Assembly (NCBI GenBank): GCA_964574635.1
Contig: CAZNOG010000011.1
Span: forward strand, 1-64,000
Direction of reading: 5' to 3'
DNA from: CAZNOG01 sp964574635
Lineage (GTDB): Bacteria > Bacteroidota > Bacteroidia > Flavobacteriales_D > Cryomorphaceae
DNA length: 64,000 bases
This document shows, in pieces, positions 36,105-44,640 of this stretch. Numbering within the stretch: the first letter of the stretch is position 1; each line of letters opens with the position of its first letter. The position numbers and the translations under genes are program-made. The notes beneath the pieces were generated by a model, which saw only the letters and a list, made by a program, of their open reading frames with translations, did not search any database and was not told where the DNA came from.

Positions 36105-36725
36105 TCATGCGGCAAAAAATTCCAAGGCGGGCGATGGGGGGCCGATTCCATCGGCCCCCATAGCCTTTACCCTGATGGCGTACTTCTTTCCGGGGGTCAG
36201 TCCGGAGATTACGCAGCGCGCTTTGGTCGTAAATTCGGTGGTCTTCCACGTCCCGCCGGCCGTGATGGGGCGGATTTCGACGTGGTAATTTTTGCTGTTC
36301 GGAACGGGTTTCCAGCGGAAGATGATTTCGCCCACGGTGTCCGTTCGTTTGATGATCGGCGTTTGGGGCGCCGTCATCGGTTGGGGTTGGTTGTTTCTTT
36401 TGCGGAGTTCGAATCCCGCTTTCAGCACGACGTTTGGGTCGCCGGCGGCTTCTACGTCGACGTACCCCGCGATCGTTCTGATCTTGTCGTCCAAGTCCTT
36501 TTCACACAGATTTCGAGCGGCGATCGCGCGTTTGTCGCCGTATTCGGCGAGCTCGATCGCTTTTTCGAGGGCGGTTCTCGAGGCGCCCAGCGAGTCCAAA
36601 AAGGCCTTGGCCTTCTTCGACCGGTCAAACGGCGCGGTTCCTCTCATCGACCTTTCTATGTGTTTTGCTTTTTCCACTTTCTGACGTGCGTTCAATCCAC
36701 GCAACCCGATTTTTGTTTTCTGCAT
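36105..36725 (-). CDS. Fibronectin type III domain protein
   Basis: 206 residues without a signal peptide. An N-terminal helical part (about 30-115, with ALEKAIELAEYGDKRAIAARN and GDPNVVLKAGFELRK) precedes one FN3 domain (about 116-206: GEIIFRWKPVPNSKNYHVEI, CVISGLTPGKKYAIRVKAMG, GPPSPALEFFA). Proteins of this two-part shape occur across Bacteroidota with no known role. It reads toward the terminator at 36008; its promoter is not obvious. Confidence 0.7.
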   Translation of the reverse strand: MQKTKIGLRGLNARQKVEKAKHIERSMRGTAPFDRSKKAKAFLDSLGASRTALEKAIELAEYGDKRAIAARNLCEKDLDDKIRTIAGYVDVEAAGDPNVVLKAGFELRKRNNQPQPMTAPQTPIIKRTDTVGEIIFRWKPVPNSKNYHVEIRPITAGGTWKTTEFTTKARCVISGLTPGKKYAIRVKAMGADGIGPPSPALEFFAA

Positions 36726-37319
36726 TTCCCAACGGCTGTGTCGGCGGTATGCACTCGATACGCGAATGAGCCTTGCTGGGTTTCACGCGAATGGGAATTT
36801 TTGTTGAACGCCTCTCGGAAAACTTCGACGGCGTGACATGGAAAGTTCGGTGCGACGCGACATTATGCAATCGATAATTCGAATTTTGCAAGAGCATGGA
36901 CAATGATTATCAGGAATTAATCGCGAGAGGTCGTTCGCGTGAGGGGGAAGGGCGGCATCCTTTTTTGGTCGGGGGGATGCGGATCGCAGCGTGCATACCG
37001 TGACGGGGGAACGCGTGTGCGCGCGTGGGAACCGCCTCCACGACCGAGAAAGATACAGCCCGAACACCGACTCCGCCCTGAAGACGAATTTCCCGATGTG
37101 GGGAAGTTTTCATTTAGCGTTTTACTTCTGCATGAAATTGATTTTTTTCGGGCGGAGGCGCGCCCAAAATATTGTAAATCAAATTGATATAAATATGCGC
37201 GAATTTTCGAATCCGGAGGGGAGCAATTTCCGCCTGGGCGTGCAACTTTGGCGGGAAAATAGGGTATTAAAGGAAATTCTTCCGTAACTTAGCCCTAATA
37301 GAAACCTAAACGTAGACTT
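36726..37319. other. 594-bp intergenic region before hpf
   Basis: The longest gene-free stretch. No frame on either strand resembles a protein; the longest frames overlap each other and have no motifs. It is mixed in composition, GC-rich at 36925-37085 and AT-rich after 37130. GCATCC/GGATGC at about 36956/36976 could form a small hairpin. The right end carries the hpf promoter region, with an imperfect TAACTTAG box near 37286. An unannotated RNA is possible. Confidence 0.5.
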
Positions 37320-37622
37320 ATGGACAAAACCATAGAACCCGTAAATTTCAATGCCAGCCAAGAGCTCATCGAAAACGTAGGTGCCATTTTTGATAAACTT
37401 TCGAAGTTTCACGATCGCATCATCAGCCTCGATATTTATTTGAAATCAATGACGGAAACGCCGACTCGGGATAAAAAAGTGGAAGTGCGCGTATTCTTGC
37501 CGGGAAAAGACATTTTTGTGGAGCAGCAGTCAGAAACGTTCAAATCGGCTGCCCAACAGGCCTACGATCGCTTGAAAATCCTTTTGATCAAGGAGAAAGA
37601 AAAGCAAAGAGCCCATATTTAA
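37320..37622 (+). CDS. hpf: Ribosome hibernation-promoting factor (HPF/RaiA family)
   Basis: 100-residue short-form HPF: VNFNASQELIENVGAIFDKL, a DRIISLDIYLKSM strand, VEVRVFLPGKDIFVEQQSETFKS and AAQQAYDRLKILLIKEKEK, the beta-alpha-beta-beta-beta-alpha fold that binds the 30S decoding region in stationary phase. Monocistronic: a long leader region precedes it and a strong terminator follows. Confidence 0.92.
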   Translation: MDKTIEPVNFNASQELIENVGAIFDKLSKFHDRIISLDIYLKSMTETPTRDKKVEVRVFLPGKDIFVEQQSETFKSAAQQAYDRLKILLIKEKEKQRAHI

Positions 37623-37656
37623 GGCATGTATTCGCGGCGGAAACGCCTGCGATCGA

Positions 37657-37684
37657 CCCCCGGCGAAAGCCGGGGGTTTTTTTG
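37657..37684 (+). terminator. Terminator after hpf
   Basis: CCCCCGGC/GCCGGGGG stem with a GAAA tetraloop and seven T. Confidence 0.95.
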
Positions 37685-37719
37685 TGTGAATTTTTTAAAT
37701 CGTGAAGTTCAGGTGGTTG

Positions 37720-38562
37720 TCAAGGTATCCACTTGATGTCGCTGAAATCGGGTTTGCGTTTTTCCAGGAATGCGTTGCGGCCCTCTTTGGCCTCCTCGGT
37801 CATGTACGCCAAGCGCGTGGCCTCGCCGGCAAATACCTGCTGGCCCACCATGCCGTCATCGGTGAGGTTGAAGGCGAATTTCAGCATTTTGATGGACGTG
37901 GGCGACTTGGCCAGGATTTCCAAAGCCCATTGGTACGCCGTGTCTTCCAGTTGATCTTGAGGTACCACGGCGTTCACCATGCCCATGTCGTAGGCTTCTT
38001 TCGCTGAGTAATTCCGACCCAGGAAAAAGATTTCCCGCGCTCGTTTTTGGCCCACCATTTTGGCGAGATACGCCGACCCGTACCCTCCGTCGAAACTCGT
38101 CACGTCGGCATCGGTTTGTTTGAAAATGGCGTGTTCTTCCGACGCCAGGGTCAGATCGCACACCACGTGCAGGGAGTGCCCGCCGCCTACGGCCCAGCCG
38201 GGTACAACCGCAATCACCACCTTCGGCATGAAGCGGATGAGGCGCTGCACCTCGAGGATGTTCAGTCGCGGCATGCCGTCATCGTCCACGTATCCTTGGT
38301 GGCCGCGGGCGCGCTGGTCGCCGCCGCTGCAGAAAGCCCAGCCACCGTCTTTTGGCGAGGGGCCTTCTCCCGAAAACAGCACCACGCCGATGGAAGGGTC
38401 TTCCCGCGCGTCGAGAAAAGCCTCGTACAATTCCTTCACCGTATGGGGCCGAAAGGCGTTGCGCACTTCGGGCCGGTTGAAAGCGATTCGCGCCACTCCA
38501 CCGGCTTTTTTATACGTAATGTCTTCAAACTTTTTTACGGTTTTCCAGTCTGGTTTCGTCAT
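37720..38562 (-). CDS. menB: 1,4-Dihydroxy-2-naphthoyl-CoA synthase
   Basis: 280 residues from the ATG at 38562; an upstream in-frame ATG (38646) is rejected because it would translate the dispersed CA-rich motif. Crotonase-fold enzyme closing the second ring of menaquinone. FNRPEVRNAFRPHTVKEL, SGEGPSPKDGGWAFCSGGDQRARG, VVPGWAVGGGHSLHVVCDLTLAS, TSFDGGYGSAYLAKMVGQKRA and the C-terminal REA-type helix ending KPDFSDIKWIP are diagnostic. Follows purC by about 80 bp. Confidence 0.96.
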   Translation of the reverse strand: MTKPDWKTVKKFEDITYKKAGGVARIAFNRPEVRNAFRPHTVKELYEAFLDAREDPSIGVVLFSGEGPSPKDGGWAFCSGGDQRARGHQGYVDDDGMPRLNILEVQRLIRFMPKVVIAVVPGWAVGGGHSLHVVCDLTLASEEHAIFKQTDADVTSFDGGYGSAYLAKMVGQKRAREIFFLGRNYSAKEAYDMGMVNAVVPQDQLEDTAYQWALEILAKSPTSIKMLKFAFNLTDDGMVGQQVFAGEATRLAYMTEEAKEGRNAFLEKRKPDFSDIKWIP

Positions 38563-38621
38563 GGTGTTTTCTTTTGGTCCTTCCGTACGTGCAGGGCGCC
38601 GGCGGATGGATGCATTCGTAT

Positions 38622-38640
38622 TTGGGTTTTTGTGGGTGTG
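38622..38640 (-). repeat. Dispersed CACACCCACAAAAACCC motif, copy 5
   Basis: Minus-strand CACACCCACAAAAACCCAA starts two bases after the purC stop and lies 60 bp before menB, same orientation as both. Confidence 0.75.
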
Positions 38641-38642
38641 GC

Positions 38643-39599
38643 TCATCCCGGCAGGGAAGCCAATGAGCGAAGCCCTTCTTTTATCTTGTTTTCCAATTGT
38701 TCAGGCGTGAGATCGCAGGCGGCGGTATCGAACTTCTCGCCGGTCAGTTGCCCGTAAAGTTCCAAATATCGGCCGCTGATCTCCTCCACCCATTCGTCCG
38801 ACATCTCGGGGGGAACCTGGTCTTCCTTGCCCTGAAAACCGTTGTCGAGCAACCATTGGCGCACGAATTCCTTGGACAATTGCCGTTGAGGTTCTCCGGC
38901 CGATTGCCGCTCTTCGTATCCCTCGGCGTAGAAGTACCGGGATGAGTCGGGGGTGTGGATCTCGTCCATCAACAAAATCCGGCCCTCGTAATGCCCGAAT
39001 TCGTATTTCGTATCCACCAAAATCAAGTCGCGTTCGGCCGCCATGCGGGTTCCTCGATCGAAGAGGGTGTACGTGTACGCTTCGAGTTGGGCGTAATCCT
39101 CGGCCGAGACCAATCCTTTTCCGATGATGTCCGCGGCGGCGATGTCCTCGTCGTGTCCGACGTCGGCTTTGGTGGTGGGGGTGATGATGGGGTGGGGCAG
39201 TCGGTCATTTTCGCGGAGGCCTTCGGGCAACCGCACGCCGCATATTTCACGGCCACCGTCGCGGTAAATGCGCCAGGCGTGGCCGGCCAAATAGCCGCGG
39301 ATCACCATTTCCACTTTGAGGGGAGTGCAGCGTTTTCCGATCGATACCGGTGGTGCCGGAACGGATTCGAGCCAATTGGGGCAAATGTCGGACGTTGCCT
39401 TCAGGAATTTTGCCGCCAATAGGTTGAGCACGCTCCCTTTGTACGGGATGGTGCGGGGCAGCACCACGTCAAAGGCCGAGATGCGGTCGGATGCCACCAT
39501 GACCAATCGCCGGTCGCCGTAAGCATATACGTCGCGGACTTTGCCCCGGTGGATGAGTTCGAGGCCGGGGATGTTCATCGTGTCGTCAATTCGATTCAT
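38643..39599 (-). CDS. purC: Phosphoribosylaminoimidazole-succinocarboxamide synthase
   Basis: 318-residue SAICAR synthetase, which joins CAIR and aspartate in purine synthesis. LIHRGKVRDVYAYG, VASDRISAFDVVLP, PVSIGKRCTPLKVEMVIRGYLAG, LILVDTKYEFG, LLMDEIHTPDSSRYF and SKEFVRQWL are family blocks; the length fits the large monomeric type. Starting at 39599 it overlaps the phoH end by 14 bp; starting at the ATG 39578 gives no overlap. Coupled to phoH in either case. Confidence 0.96.
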   Translation of the reverse strand: MNRIDDTMNIPGLELIHRGKVRDVYAYGDRRLVMVASDRISAFDVVLPRTIPYKGSVLNLLAAKFLKATSDICPNWLESVPAPPVSIGKRCTPLKVEMVIRGYLAGHAWRIYRDGGREICGVRLPEGLRENDRLPHPIITPTTKADVGHDEDIAAADIIGKGLVSAEDYAQLEAYTYTLFDRGTRMAAERDLILVDTKYEFGHYEGRILLMDEIHTPDSSRYFYAEGYEERQSAGEPQRQLSKEFVRQWLLDNGFQGKEDQVPPEMSDEWVEEISGRYLELYGQLTGEKFDTAACDLTPEQLENKIKEGLRSLASLPG

Positions 39600-40542
39600 C
39601 GCCTTCGAGAATGTCGTCGAACGCCTTGACGATCCGTTTTACCAAAGGGTGGCGGATGACGTCCCTCTCGTCGAGTTGGACGAAACCGATGCCTTGGATG
39701 TCCTTCAGGTATTCCAGGGTGTTCTTCAGGCCGCTGTTTTGCTTTTTGGGCAAGTCGACCTGGGTGAGATCGCCGGTGATGACGAATTTCGCCGATGGGC
39801 CCATGCGGGTGAGGAACATTTTGAGTTGCACCAAAGTGGCGTTTTGAGCCTCGTCGAGGATGACGAATGCCTTGTCCAGGGTGCGTCCGCGCATGTAGGC
39901 CAGTGGGGCGATCTGTATCACGCCGGTGTCGAGGTATTCCCGCAGGCGCTCGGCGGGGATCATGTCTTGCAACGCGTCGTAGAGGGGTTGCAGGTAAGGG
40001 TCGAGTTTGTCTCGGAGATCGCCGGGCAGGAAGCCGAGGTTTTCACCCGCTTCCACGGCCGGGCGAGTCAGGATGATTTTGCGCACTTCCTTTCTCTTGA
40101 GCGCCCTCACCGCGAGGGCCACGGCGGTGTAGGTCTTGCCTGTGCCCGCGGGTCCGATGGCGAATACCATGCTGTCTTCGGCGATGGATTCCACCATACG
40201 GCGTTGGTTGACAGTGCGCGCGCGGACCTTCAAACCGCGGTTGCCGTGCACCAGAATGTCACTGCCGCCGTTGTCTTCCATCAGATCCATGTCCTGCAGC
40301 AGGATGCGCTCGATATTGCTCTCCGTGAGCTGGTTGTATTTTTCCAGATGTTGGATCAGGAGGGAGAGTTTCTGTTCGAAGACGTCCACTTGCTCGGCTT
40401 CTCCAAGCGCTTTTATGGAATTTCCCCGGGCGATGAGTTTCAACTTGGGGAAATGCTTGGAAATGAAGTGGAATTTCTTGTTGTTGACCCCGAGCAATTC
40501 CCTCGGATCTACGCTTTCAATGGGAATGATTCTTTCGTTCAA
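39586..40542 (-). CDS. phoH: PhoH-like ATPase
   Basis: 318 residues. An N-terminal KH-like region (1-100) is followed by a RecA-type P-loop domain with Walker A GPAGTGKT at 130-137, RPAVEAGENLGFLPGDL, the Walker B FVILDEAQNAT and VITGDLTQVDLP. PhoH/YbeZ proteins are RNA-linked NTPases, often tied to YbeY and ribosome quality control. First gene of the phoH-purC-menB run; its promoter box is in a palindrome shared with the divergent gene. Confidence 0.93.
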   Translation of the reverse strand: MNERIIPIESVDPRELLGVNNKKFHFISKHFPKLKLIARGNSIKALGEAEQVDVFEQKLSLLIQHLEKYNQLTESNIERILLQDMDLMEDNGGSDILVHGNRGLKVRARTVNQRRMVESIAEDSMVFAIGPAGTGKTYTAVALAVRALKRKEVRKIILTRPAVEAGENLGFLPGDLRDKLDPYLQPLYDALQDMIPAERLREYLDTGVIQIAPLAYMRGRTLDKAFVILDEAQNATLVQLKMFLTRMGPSAKFVITGDLTQVDLPKKQNSGLKNTLEYLKDIQGIGFVQLDERDVIRHPLVKRIVKAFDDILEGDESN

Positions 40543-40603
40543 TACGTTTTGGTGTGAGTGGCGAAACCGGGCGTATTTCGCGGTTCCTCCATTTAAAATT
40601 AAC

Positions 40604-40623
40604 TACTTTTGACCCCAAAAGTA
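40604..40623. promoter_or_regulatory. Palindromic back-to-back divergent promoters
   Basis: TACTTTTG (40604-40611), spacer ACCC, CAAAAGTA (40616-40623): two perfect -7 boxes as an inverted repeat. The plus box serves the SAM hydrolase gene (ATG 40674), the minus box phoH (ATG 40542). The two initiation sites would overlap. Confidence 0.6.
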
Positions 40624-40673
40624 AAGAATATTTCGGCCGCAAATGGGCGCGCCATCAACGATAATTGCCGGCA

Positions 40674-41498
40674 ATGCGCATTTTGACCTTGACATCCGAT
40701 CTGGGTACGCAAGACTATTACCTCGCGGCCGTGAAGGCGAATGCCCGGCGCTTGATGCCGGATGTGGAATGGATCGATATTTCCAACCACATTCCCCCCT
40801 TCGACATGGGCAAAGCCGCCTTCGTGTTGGGCAATGTGTGGCGAGAGTTTCCGCCGAATACCGTCCACCTGATCGGGGTTGATACGGATTGGTCCAAGGA
40901 CACGCCGTACGTGATCGTGAAGAAAGACGAAAACTACTTCATCGGCACGGACAACGGTTTTTTCTCCCTGCTTTTCCACGGCGAACCGGCCGACGAAGTG
41001 TGGACTATCCGCTTGGAAGGCGATGAAGACCCTAAATTTCCCCTGAAATCCATTTTTATCCCCGCTGCAGCCCGGCTGTTGAACGGCGAATCGCCGGCGG
41101 GATTTTCAGAGCGCGTGGACCGGTACAAGCGGCGTCAGTCACTGCAGCCGGTTACCGCCGAAGGAAACATCCGCGGAATGGTGATCTACGTCGATGCGTA
41201 CGGAAACGTCATCACCAACATCACCCGGCCTTTTTTCGAGCAATTCGTGGGCGACAAACCCTTTCGCATCCTGCTGAGGAGGGGAGACCACGACTTGGAA
41301 CGCATTTCCACCACGTACGGTGAGGTGCCTCCGGGCGACAAAGTGGCGATTTTCAATTCGGCGGGATACCTGGAAATCGCGATCAATCGCGGCGTGAAGG
41401 GCAGTGGAGGAGGAGCATCCGAACTCTTGGGACTGCGGGAAAACGACATCATCCGAATCGAGATCGACGTGGATTCCCCGGCGGGATTCGGATTTTAG
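40674..41498 (+). CDS. S-adenosyl-L-methionine hydroxide adenosyltransferase (DUF62) family protein
   Basis: 274 residues from the ATG at 40674 (MRILTLTSDLGTQDYY). DUF62/duf-62 enzymes hydrolyse SAM to adenosine and methionine and are related to SAM fluorinase/chlorinase. The family blocks are TSDLGTQDYYLAAVK, DISNHIPPFDM, VDTDW, FIGTDNGFFS, VIYVDAYGNVITNI and FNSAGYLEIAINRG. The chlorinase/fluorinase substrate loop is absent, so hydrolysis by hydroxide is expected. First of two co-directional genes. Confidence 0.92.
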   Translation: MRILTLTSDLGTQDYYLAAVKANARRLMPDVEWIDISNHIPPFDMGKAAFVLGNVWREFPPNTVHLIGVDTDWSKDTPYVIVKKDENYFIGTDNGFFSLLFHGEPADEVWTIRLEGDEDPKFPLKSIFIPAAARLLNGESPAGFSERVDRYKRRQSLQPVTAEGNIRGMVIYVDAYGNVITNITRPFFEQFVGDKPFRILLRRGDHDLERISTTYGEVPPGDKVAIFNSAGYLEIAINRGVKGSGGGASELLGLRENDIIRIEIDVDSPAGFGF

Positions 41499-41511
41499 TC
41501 ACACCCACGAA
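41498..41511 (+). repeat. Dispersed motif, half copy 9
   Basis: Plus-strand GTCACACCCACGAA directly follows the TAG of the SAM hydrolase gene and lies about 32 bp before the next ATG; it matches only the CACACCCAC half of the motif. Confidence 0.4.
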
Positions 41512-41542
41512 TCTCTTCAAAACCGACCTATCGCCCCGCGAA

Positions 41543-41797
41543 ATGTCCAATGAAAAGAAGTTCCGATCCCTGTCGCTCACCGGCAGATTCCGCCACCTGA
41601 AAAAGGAGGGCAAGTATTTGGATACCCGTTTTTTCGGGACGTATCAGGTGCATCTGTACGAGGTGGAAGGATTTTTTGCGGAGGTGTGGGTACGGCTGGA
41701 TTTCGAGGAAGTGGTTTGGATCGAAATCGCGTCATCCGAGCAAGTGGCCGAAAACTACGCAGGCAATATCGACTTGAACGACAGTCTGGGACTATGA
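41543..41797 (+). CDS. Small conserved hypothetical protein
   Basis: 84 residues. A basic start (KFRSLSLTGRFRHLKKEGKYLDTR) leads to beta strands (TYQVHLYEVEGFFAEVWVRLDFEEVVWIEI). No signal or membrane segment, no family name. It overlaps the end of aroE by six bases in convergent orientation. Coding is supported by the short gap after the SAM hydrolase gene. Confidence 0.65.
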   Translation: MSNEKKFRSLSLTGRFRHLKKEGKYLDTRFFGTYQVHLYEVEGFFAEVWVRLDFEEVVWIEIASSEQVAENYAGNIDLNDSLGL

Positions 41798-42523
41798 ATT
41801 CCAGAGCTCCCAGCTCCTTTCGGCTTGTGTGTGCAGCATTTGCAACCCGTTGATGGTCTGGGCGCCGGCTTGTTTTCCTTCCCGCAAAAAAGCGGTTTCT
41901 TCGGGGTTGTACACCAAATCGAAAAGCAAGTGATCTCGCGTGAGTGCCCGGTAGGGAATGTCGGGTTTGGTGTCGACGTCGGGCCATGTGCCCAAGGGCG
42001 TGGTGTTGACGATGAGAAGGTGAAAAGCCACGGCGTTTTCGTTGATGGCCGCGTAGCCGATATCACCCCTTTGGCCGGGATTTCGGGATACCACCAGCGT
42101 TTCGATACCCAATCGATTCAACACGTATTTTACGGCTTTGGCGGCACCGCCCGACCCGAGGATGAGGGCCCGCTCCATGCCGTGGGCCAAAAAAGGTTTT
42201 ATGGATATATGAAAACCGTCGACGTCGGTGTTGTAGCCGATCGTCCGACCGTCACGGATGACCACCGTATTGGCCGCACCGATGGCTTCCACGGCGGGGT
42301 CGAGCTGGTCGAGATGGGGGAGGATTTCCGTTTTGTACGGGATGGTGACGTTCAGTCCCGCCAATTCGGGAATGCGACGGATGAGTTCTTTTATCTCGCC
42401 GGCATCTTGGATTTCGAAATTGTCGTAACGCGCGTCGATGCCGAGTTTTCGGAACTTTTCCGTAAAATATTTTTGGGAAAAGGAATGAGCCAAGCTCCGC
42501 CCGAGCAGACCGTAGCGCTTCAT
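41792..42523 (-). CDS. aroE: Shikimate dehydrogenase (NADP+)
   Basis: 243 residues. Catalyses 3-dehydroshikimate to shikimate in aromatic amino-acid synthesis. YGLLGRSLAHSFSQKYF (shikimate site), NVTIPYKTEILPHLD with the catalytic Lys, GAANTVVI, YNTDVDGF, and ILGSGGAAKAVKYVL with SRNP (NADP site) are present. Slightly shorter than E. coli AroE, as usual in Bacteroidota. It follows the DUF368 gene by one base. Confidence 0.95.
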   Translation of the reverse strand: MKRYGLLGRSLAHSFSQKYFTEKFRKLGIDARYDNFEIQDAGEIKELIRRIPELAGLNVTIPYKTEILPHLDQLDPAVEAIGAANTVVIRDGRTIGYNTDVDGFHISIKPFLAHGMERALILGSGGAAKAVKYVLNRLGIETLVVSRNPGQRGDIGYAAINENAVAFHLLIVNTTPLGTWPDVDTKPDIPYRALTRDHLLFDLVYNPEETAFLREGKQAGAQTINGLQMLHTQAERSWELWNS

Positions 42524-42524
42524 G

Positions 42525-43466
42525 TCAATCGTCCTTTGGGCCGAATCGATCGAGAACGGCGATGATGAGGATGCCTACCGCGAACATGACGAGGGCCAGC
42601 CCCCACTGCGAGGGTTCGCCGGCGATTTGTTCGTAAGTGCCCGGCCATACGTTTCTCTCCAAGAGGGGAACGATCTCTTCGTTCGGTTCGCCCGGGTGCT
42701 TCACGAAGACTTCGATGACCTCCTTCCACGGCCAAATTTTGTTGAGTGAACCCAGCAAGAAGCCGCTCAGCAGCGCCACGGTGATGTCGTGGAAGCGTTT
42801 AAACATGAATTTAAGCACCCTGCTGAAAGATAGTATTCCCACGACGCAGCCGACTGCGAAAACCGCCAGCGGCACTACGTCGAATTCACTGACCGCGGCC
42901 ATGACGGTGGTATACGAGCCCATGAGAAGCAGGATGAAACTTCCGGAAATGCCGGGGAGAATCATGGCGCATATGGCGATCATACCGCTGATGAACAAGT
43001 AGAACAGCGAACCGGGATTGGTGGTGGGCGGAAGTGTGGTGATAATATAAGCGATGATGGCACCGACGACGAAGCTCAGTATTTTGGACACGGTCCACCG
43101 CGGGACTTTGCGGGCAACCAGTGGAATACTGGCCAGCACCAAGCCGAAGAAGAAAGACCACACGGCGACGGGTTGGGTATCGAGATAATGCACGATGATT
43201 CCGGCGAGTGATGCGATGCTGGTCAAGATTCCCGCGATGAGCACGAGAAGGAAGGTGCCGTTTACGGCTCTCCAAAACGCCACCGGACCTTGGCGGAAGA
43301 GGATTTTTAAAGATTTCGCATTGAATCTGTTGATGGTGTCGATCAACTCTTCGTAGATGCCCGTGATAAAGGCGATGGTTCCGCCGGAAACTCCCGGTAC
43401 CACGTCTGCCGCCCCCATGGCAATGCCTTTGAAAAACAGCAGAACTCTGCTCTTTAGTTCTTTCAT
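42525..43466 (-). CDS. DUF368 family undecaprenyl-phosphate translocase (PopT-like)
   Basis: 313 residues, eight or so membrane helices. Two inverted-repeat signature segments are visible: GAADVVPGVSGGTIAFITGIYEEL near the start and ICAMILPGISGSFILLLMG near 165. DUF368 proteins were shown to recycle undecaprenyl phosphate across the inner membrane for wall and glycan synthesis. It lies between a rhodanese gene (1-bp overlap) and aroE, a setting that adds nothing about function. Confidence 0.88.
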   Translation of the reverse strand: MKELKSRVLLFFKGIAMGAADVVPGVSGGTIAFITGIYEELIDTINRFNAKSLKILFRQGPVAFWRAVNGTFLLVLIAGILTSIASLAGIIVHYLDTQPVAVWSFFFGLVLASIPLVARKVPRWTVSKILSFVVGAIIAYIITTLPPTTNPGSLFYLFISGMIAICAMILPGISGSFILLLMGSYTTVMAAVSEFDVVPLAVFAVGCVVGILSFSRVLKFMFKRFHDITVALLSGFLLGSLNKIWPWKEVIEVFVKHPGEPNEEIVPLLERNVWPGTYEQIAGEPSQWGLALVMFAVGILIIAVLDRFGPKDD

Positions 43467-43810
43467 CAGTACACGTCCAGGTTGGGGTCTATTTCGTTGG
43501 CCCAGGCTTCGAGACCCCCGCAGAGGTAGTAGAGGTTGTCGTAGTGTTCATCCACTTCCAGGGCGCGGACGGCGGCGGCGGAGCGCTTTCCCGAGCGGCA
43601 GCAAAGCACCACCGGACCCTGGCGTCTGATTTCCGCGCATCGGCTTTTTAAATCGGCCAGTGGGATGTGAAGGTCGGTAATGGTGCCCGAATCCGTTTCG
43701 TAGTCTTCCCGGAGGTCGACGATCATCACGTCTTCCCCTTTGTCCAATCGGGCCTTGAGTTCTGTGGGCGAGATTTCTTTCATTTTTTCGGGAAAAGATC
43801 CGCGATTCAT
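43466..43810 (-). CDS. Rhodanese-like domain protein
   Basis: 114-residue single rhodanese domain. The loop VVLCCRSGKRSA provides the persulfide Cys71 of the CRSGKR active-site loop, and IVDLREDYE is the N-terminal CDC25/rhodanese signature. Likely a cytosolic sulfurtransferase. The start may be the ATG at 43783. Its end overlaps the DUF368 start by one base. Confidence 0.9.
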   Translation of the reverse strand: MNRGSFPEKMKEISPTELKARLDKGEDVMIVDLREDYETDSGTITDLHIPLADLKSRCAEIRRQGPVVLCCRSGKRSAAAVRALEVDEHYDNLYYLCGGLEAWANEIDPNLDVY

Positions 43811-43854
43811 CCGGTCGCGAAAGCGGGAATGCCCTGACTTGAGCGACTGCGCCT

Positions 43855-44640
43855 TTACGGGCGCATGGAATCTGCGATTTTCTCGGGCAAATATTCAAAA
43901 AATGTATCACCCCGCAATCCCAAACGGAGGGTTTCGAGTGGAATGACGTCGTTGGGGGCGATGTTGCCGAGGTTTACGTTGGCGCCGATCAATTTGATGA
44001 ACCACACCTGCTGGGCTTTTTGTGGCGATTCCCACAGGATGTTTTCGGCTTTGACTTTGTCGAGGATCTTGTTGACCAACACCACGTGCGCCGTGCCGTT
44101 TGGCCGGTAAATGCCCACGTTGCCGCTTTCCCGCGCTTCGGCGATGACTTTCCACGAGCCGGCTTGCAGTTCGGTGTCCATCATTTTCACCCACTTGGAC
44201 GGGGCGATCAGGATTCCTTCTTCCTTGGATCCCACTTCCGACAACACGGTAAAGTTTTTGGCCAGTCGGTGAATGTAGTCGAGCTTCACCTCGTGTTCCA
44301 GATGGATGGAGCCGTCGGAGACTTCGACGGTTTTCAGCCCGAGTTGGTCGAGAAGGCGTAGGTAGTCTTCAAACATGTCGCGAACCACGAAAGCTTCGAA
44401 GAGCGTACCGCCCATGTAGACTTTCATGCCGGCGTCGTGGTAAAGTTTTATCTTCTCCTTGAGGTTTTTGGTCAGGTAGGAAGTCCCGAAACCCAATTTG
44501 ATGATGTCGGTCAAGTCGCCGTTTGCATCCAGAAAAGATTCCGCTTCGGATAAGCTCAGGCCTTTGTCCATGACCATGGTCAATCCATGGGTACGGGGCC
44601 GGGGCGTCCTTTCCGGAATAAAGGGCAATTCAAAGTTCAT
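43855..44640 (-). CDS. comA: Phosphosulfolactate synthase
   Basis: 261 residues from the ATG at 44640. TIM-barrel enzyme adding sulfite to phosphoenolpyruvate. Family blocks: DIIKLGFGTSYLT, YMGGTLFEAF, VEVSDGSIHLE, and IFEAPQKxQQ-like WESPQKAQQVWFIKLIG with NLGNIAPNDVIPLETLRLGLRGD. It overlaps the end of the TPR gene by 11 bp. With comB at 33115 it would give sulfolactate; a link to sulfonolipid or sulfolactate metabolism is inferred. Confidence 0.88.
   Translation of the reverse strand: MNFELPFIPERTPRPRTHGLTMVMDKGLSLSEAESFLDANGDLTDIIKLGFGTSYLTKNLKEKIKLYHDAGMKVYMGGTLFEAFVVRDMFEDYLRLLDQLGLKTVEVSDGSIHLEHEVKLDYIHRLAKNFTVLSEVGSKEEGILIAPSKWVKMMDTELQAGSWKVIAEARESGNVGIYRPNGTAHVVLVNKILDKVKAENILWESPQKAQQVWFIKLIGANVNLGNIAPNDVIPLETLRLGLRGDTFFEYLPEKIADSMRP

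Noticed and set aside
36401..36420. GTTCGAATCCC as a tRNA T-arm
   Set aside because: No acceptor stem or anticodon arm pairs around it; it lies within the FN3-protein coding sequence.
38563..38646. N-terminal extension of menB
   Set aside because: It would translate the dispersed motif and overlap purC; the conserved MenB sequence starts at the ATG 38562.
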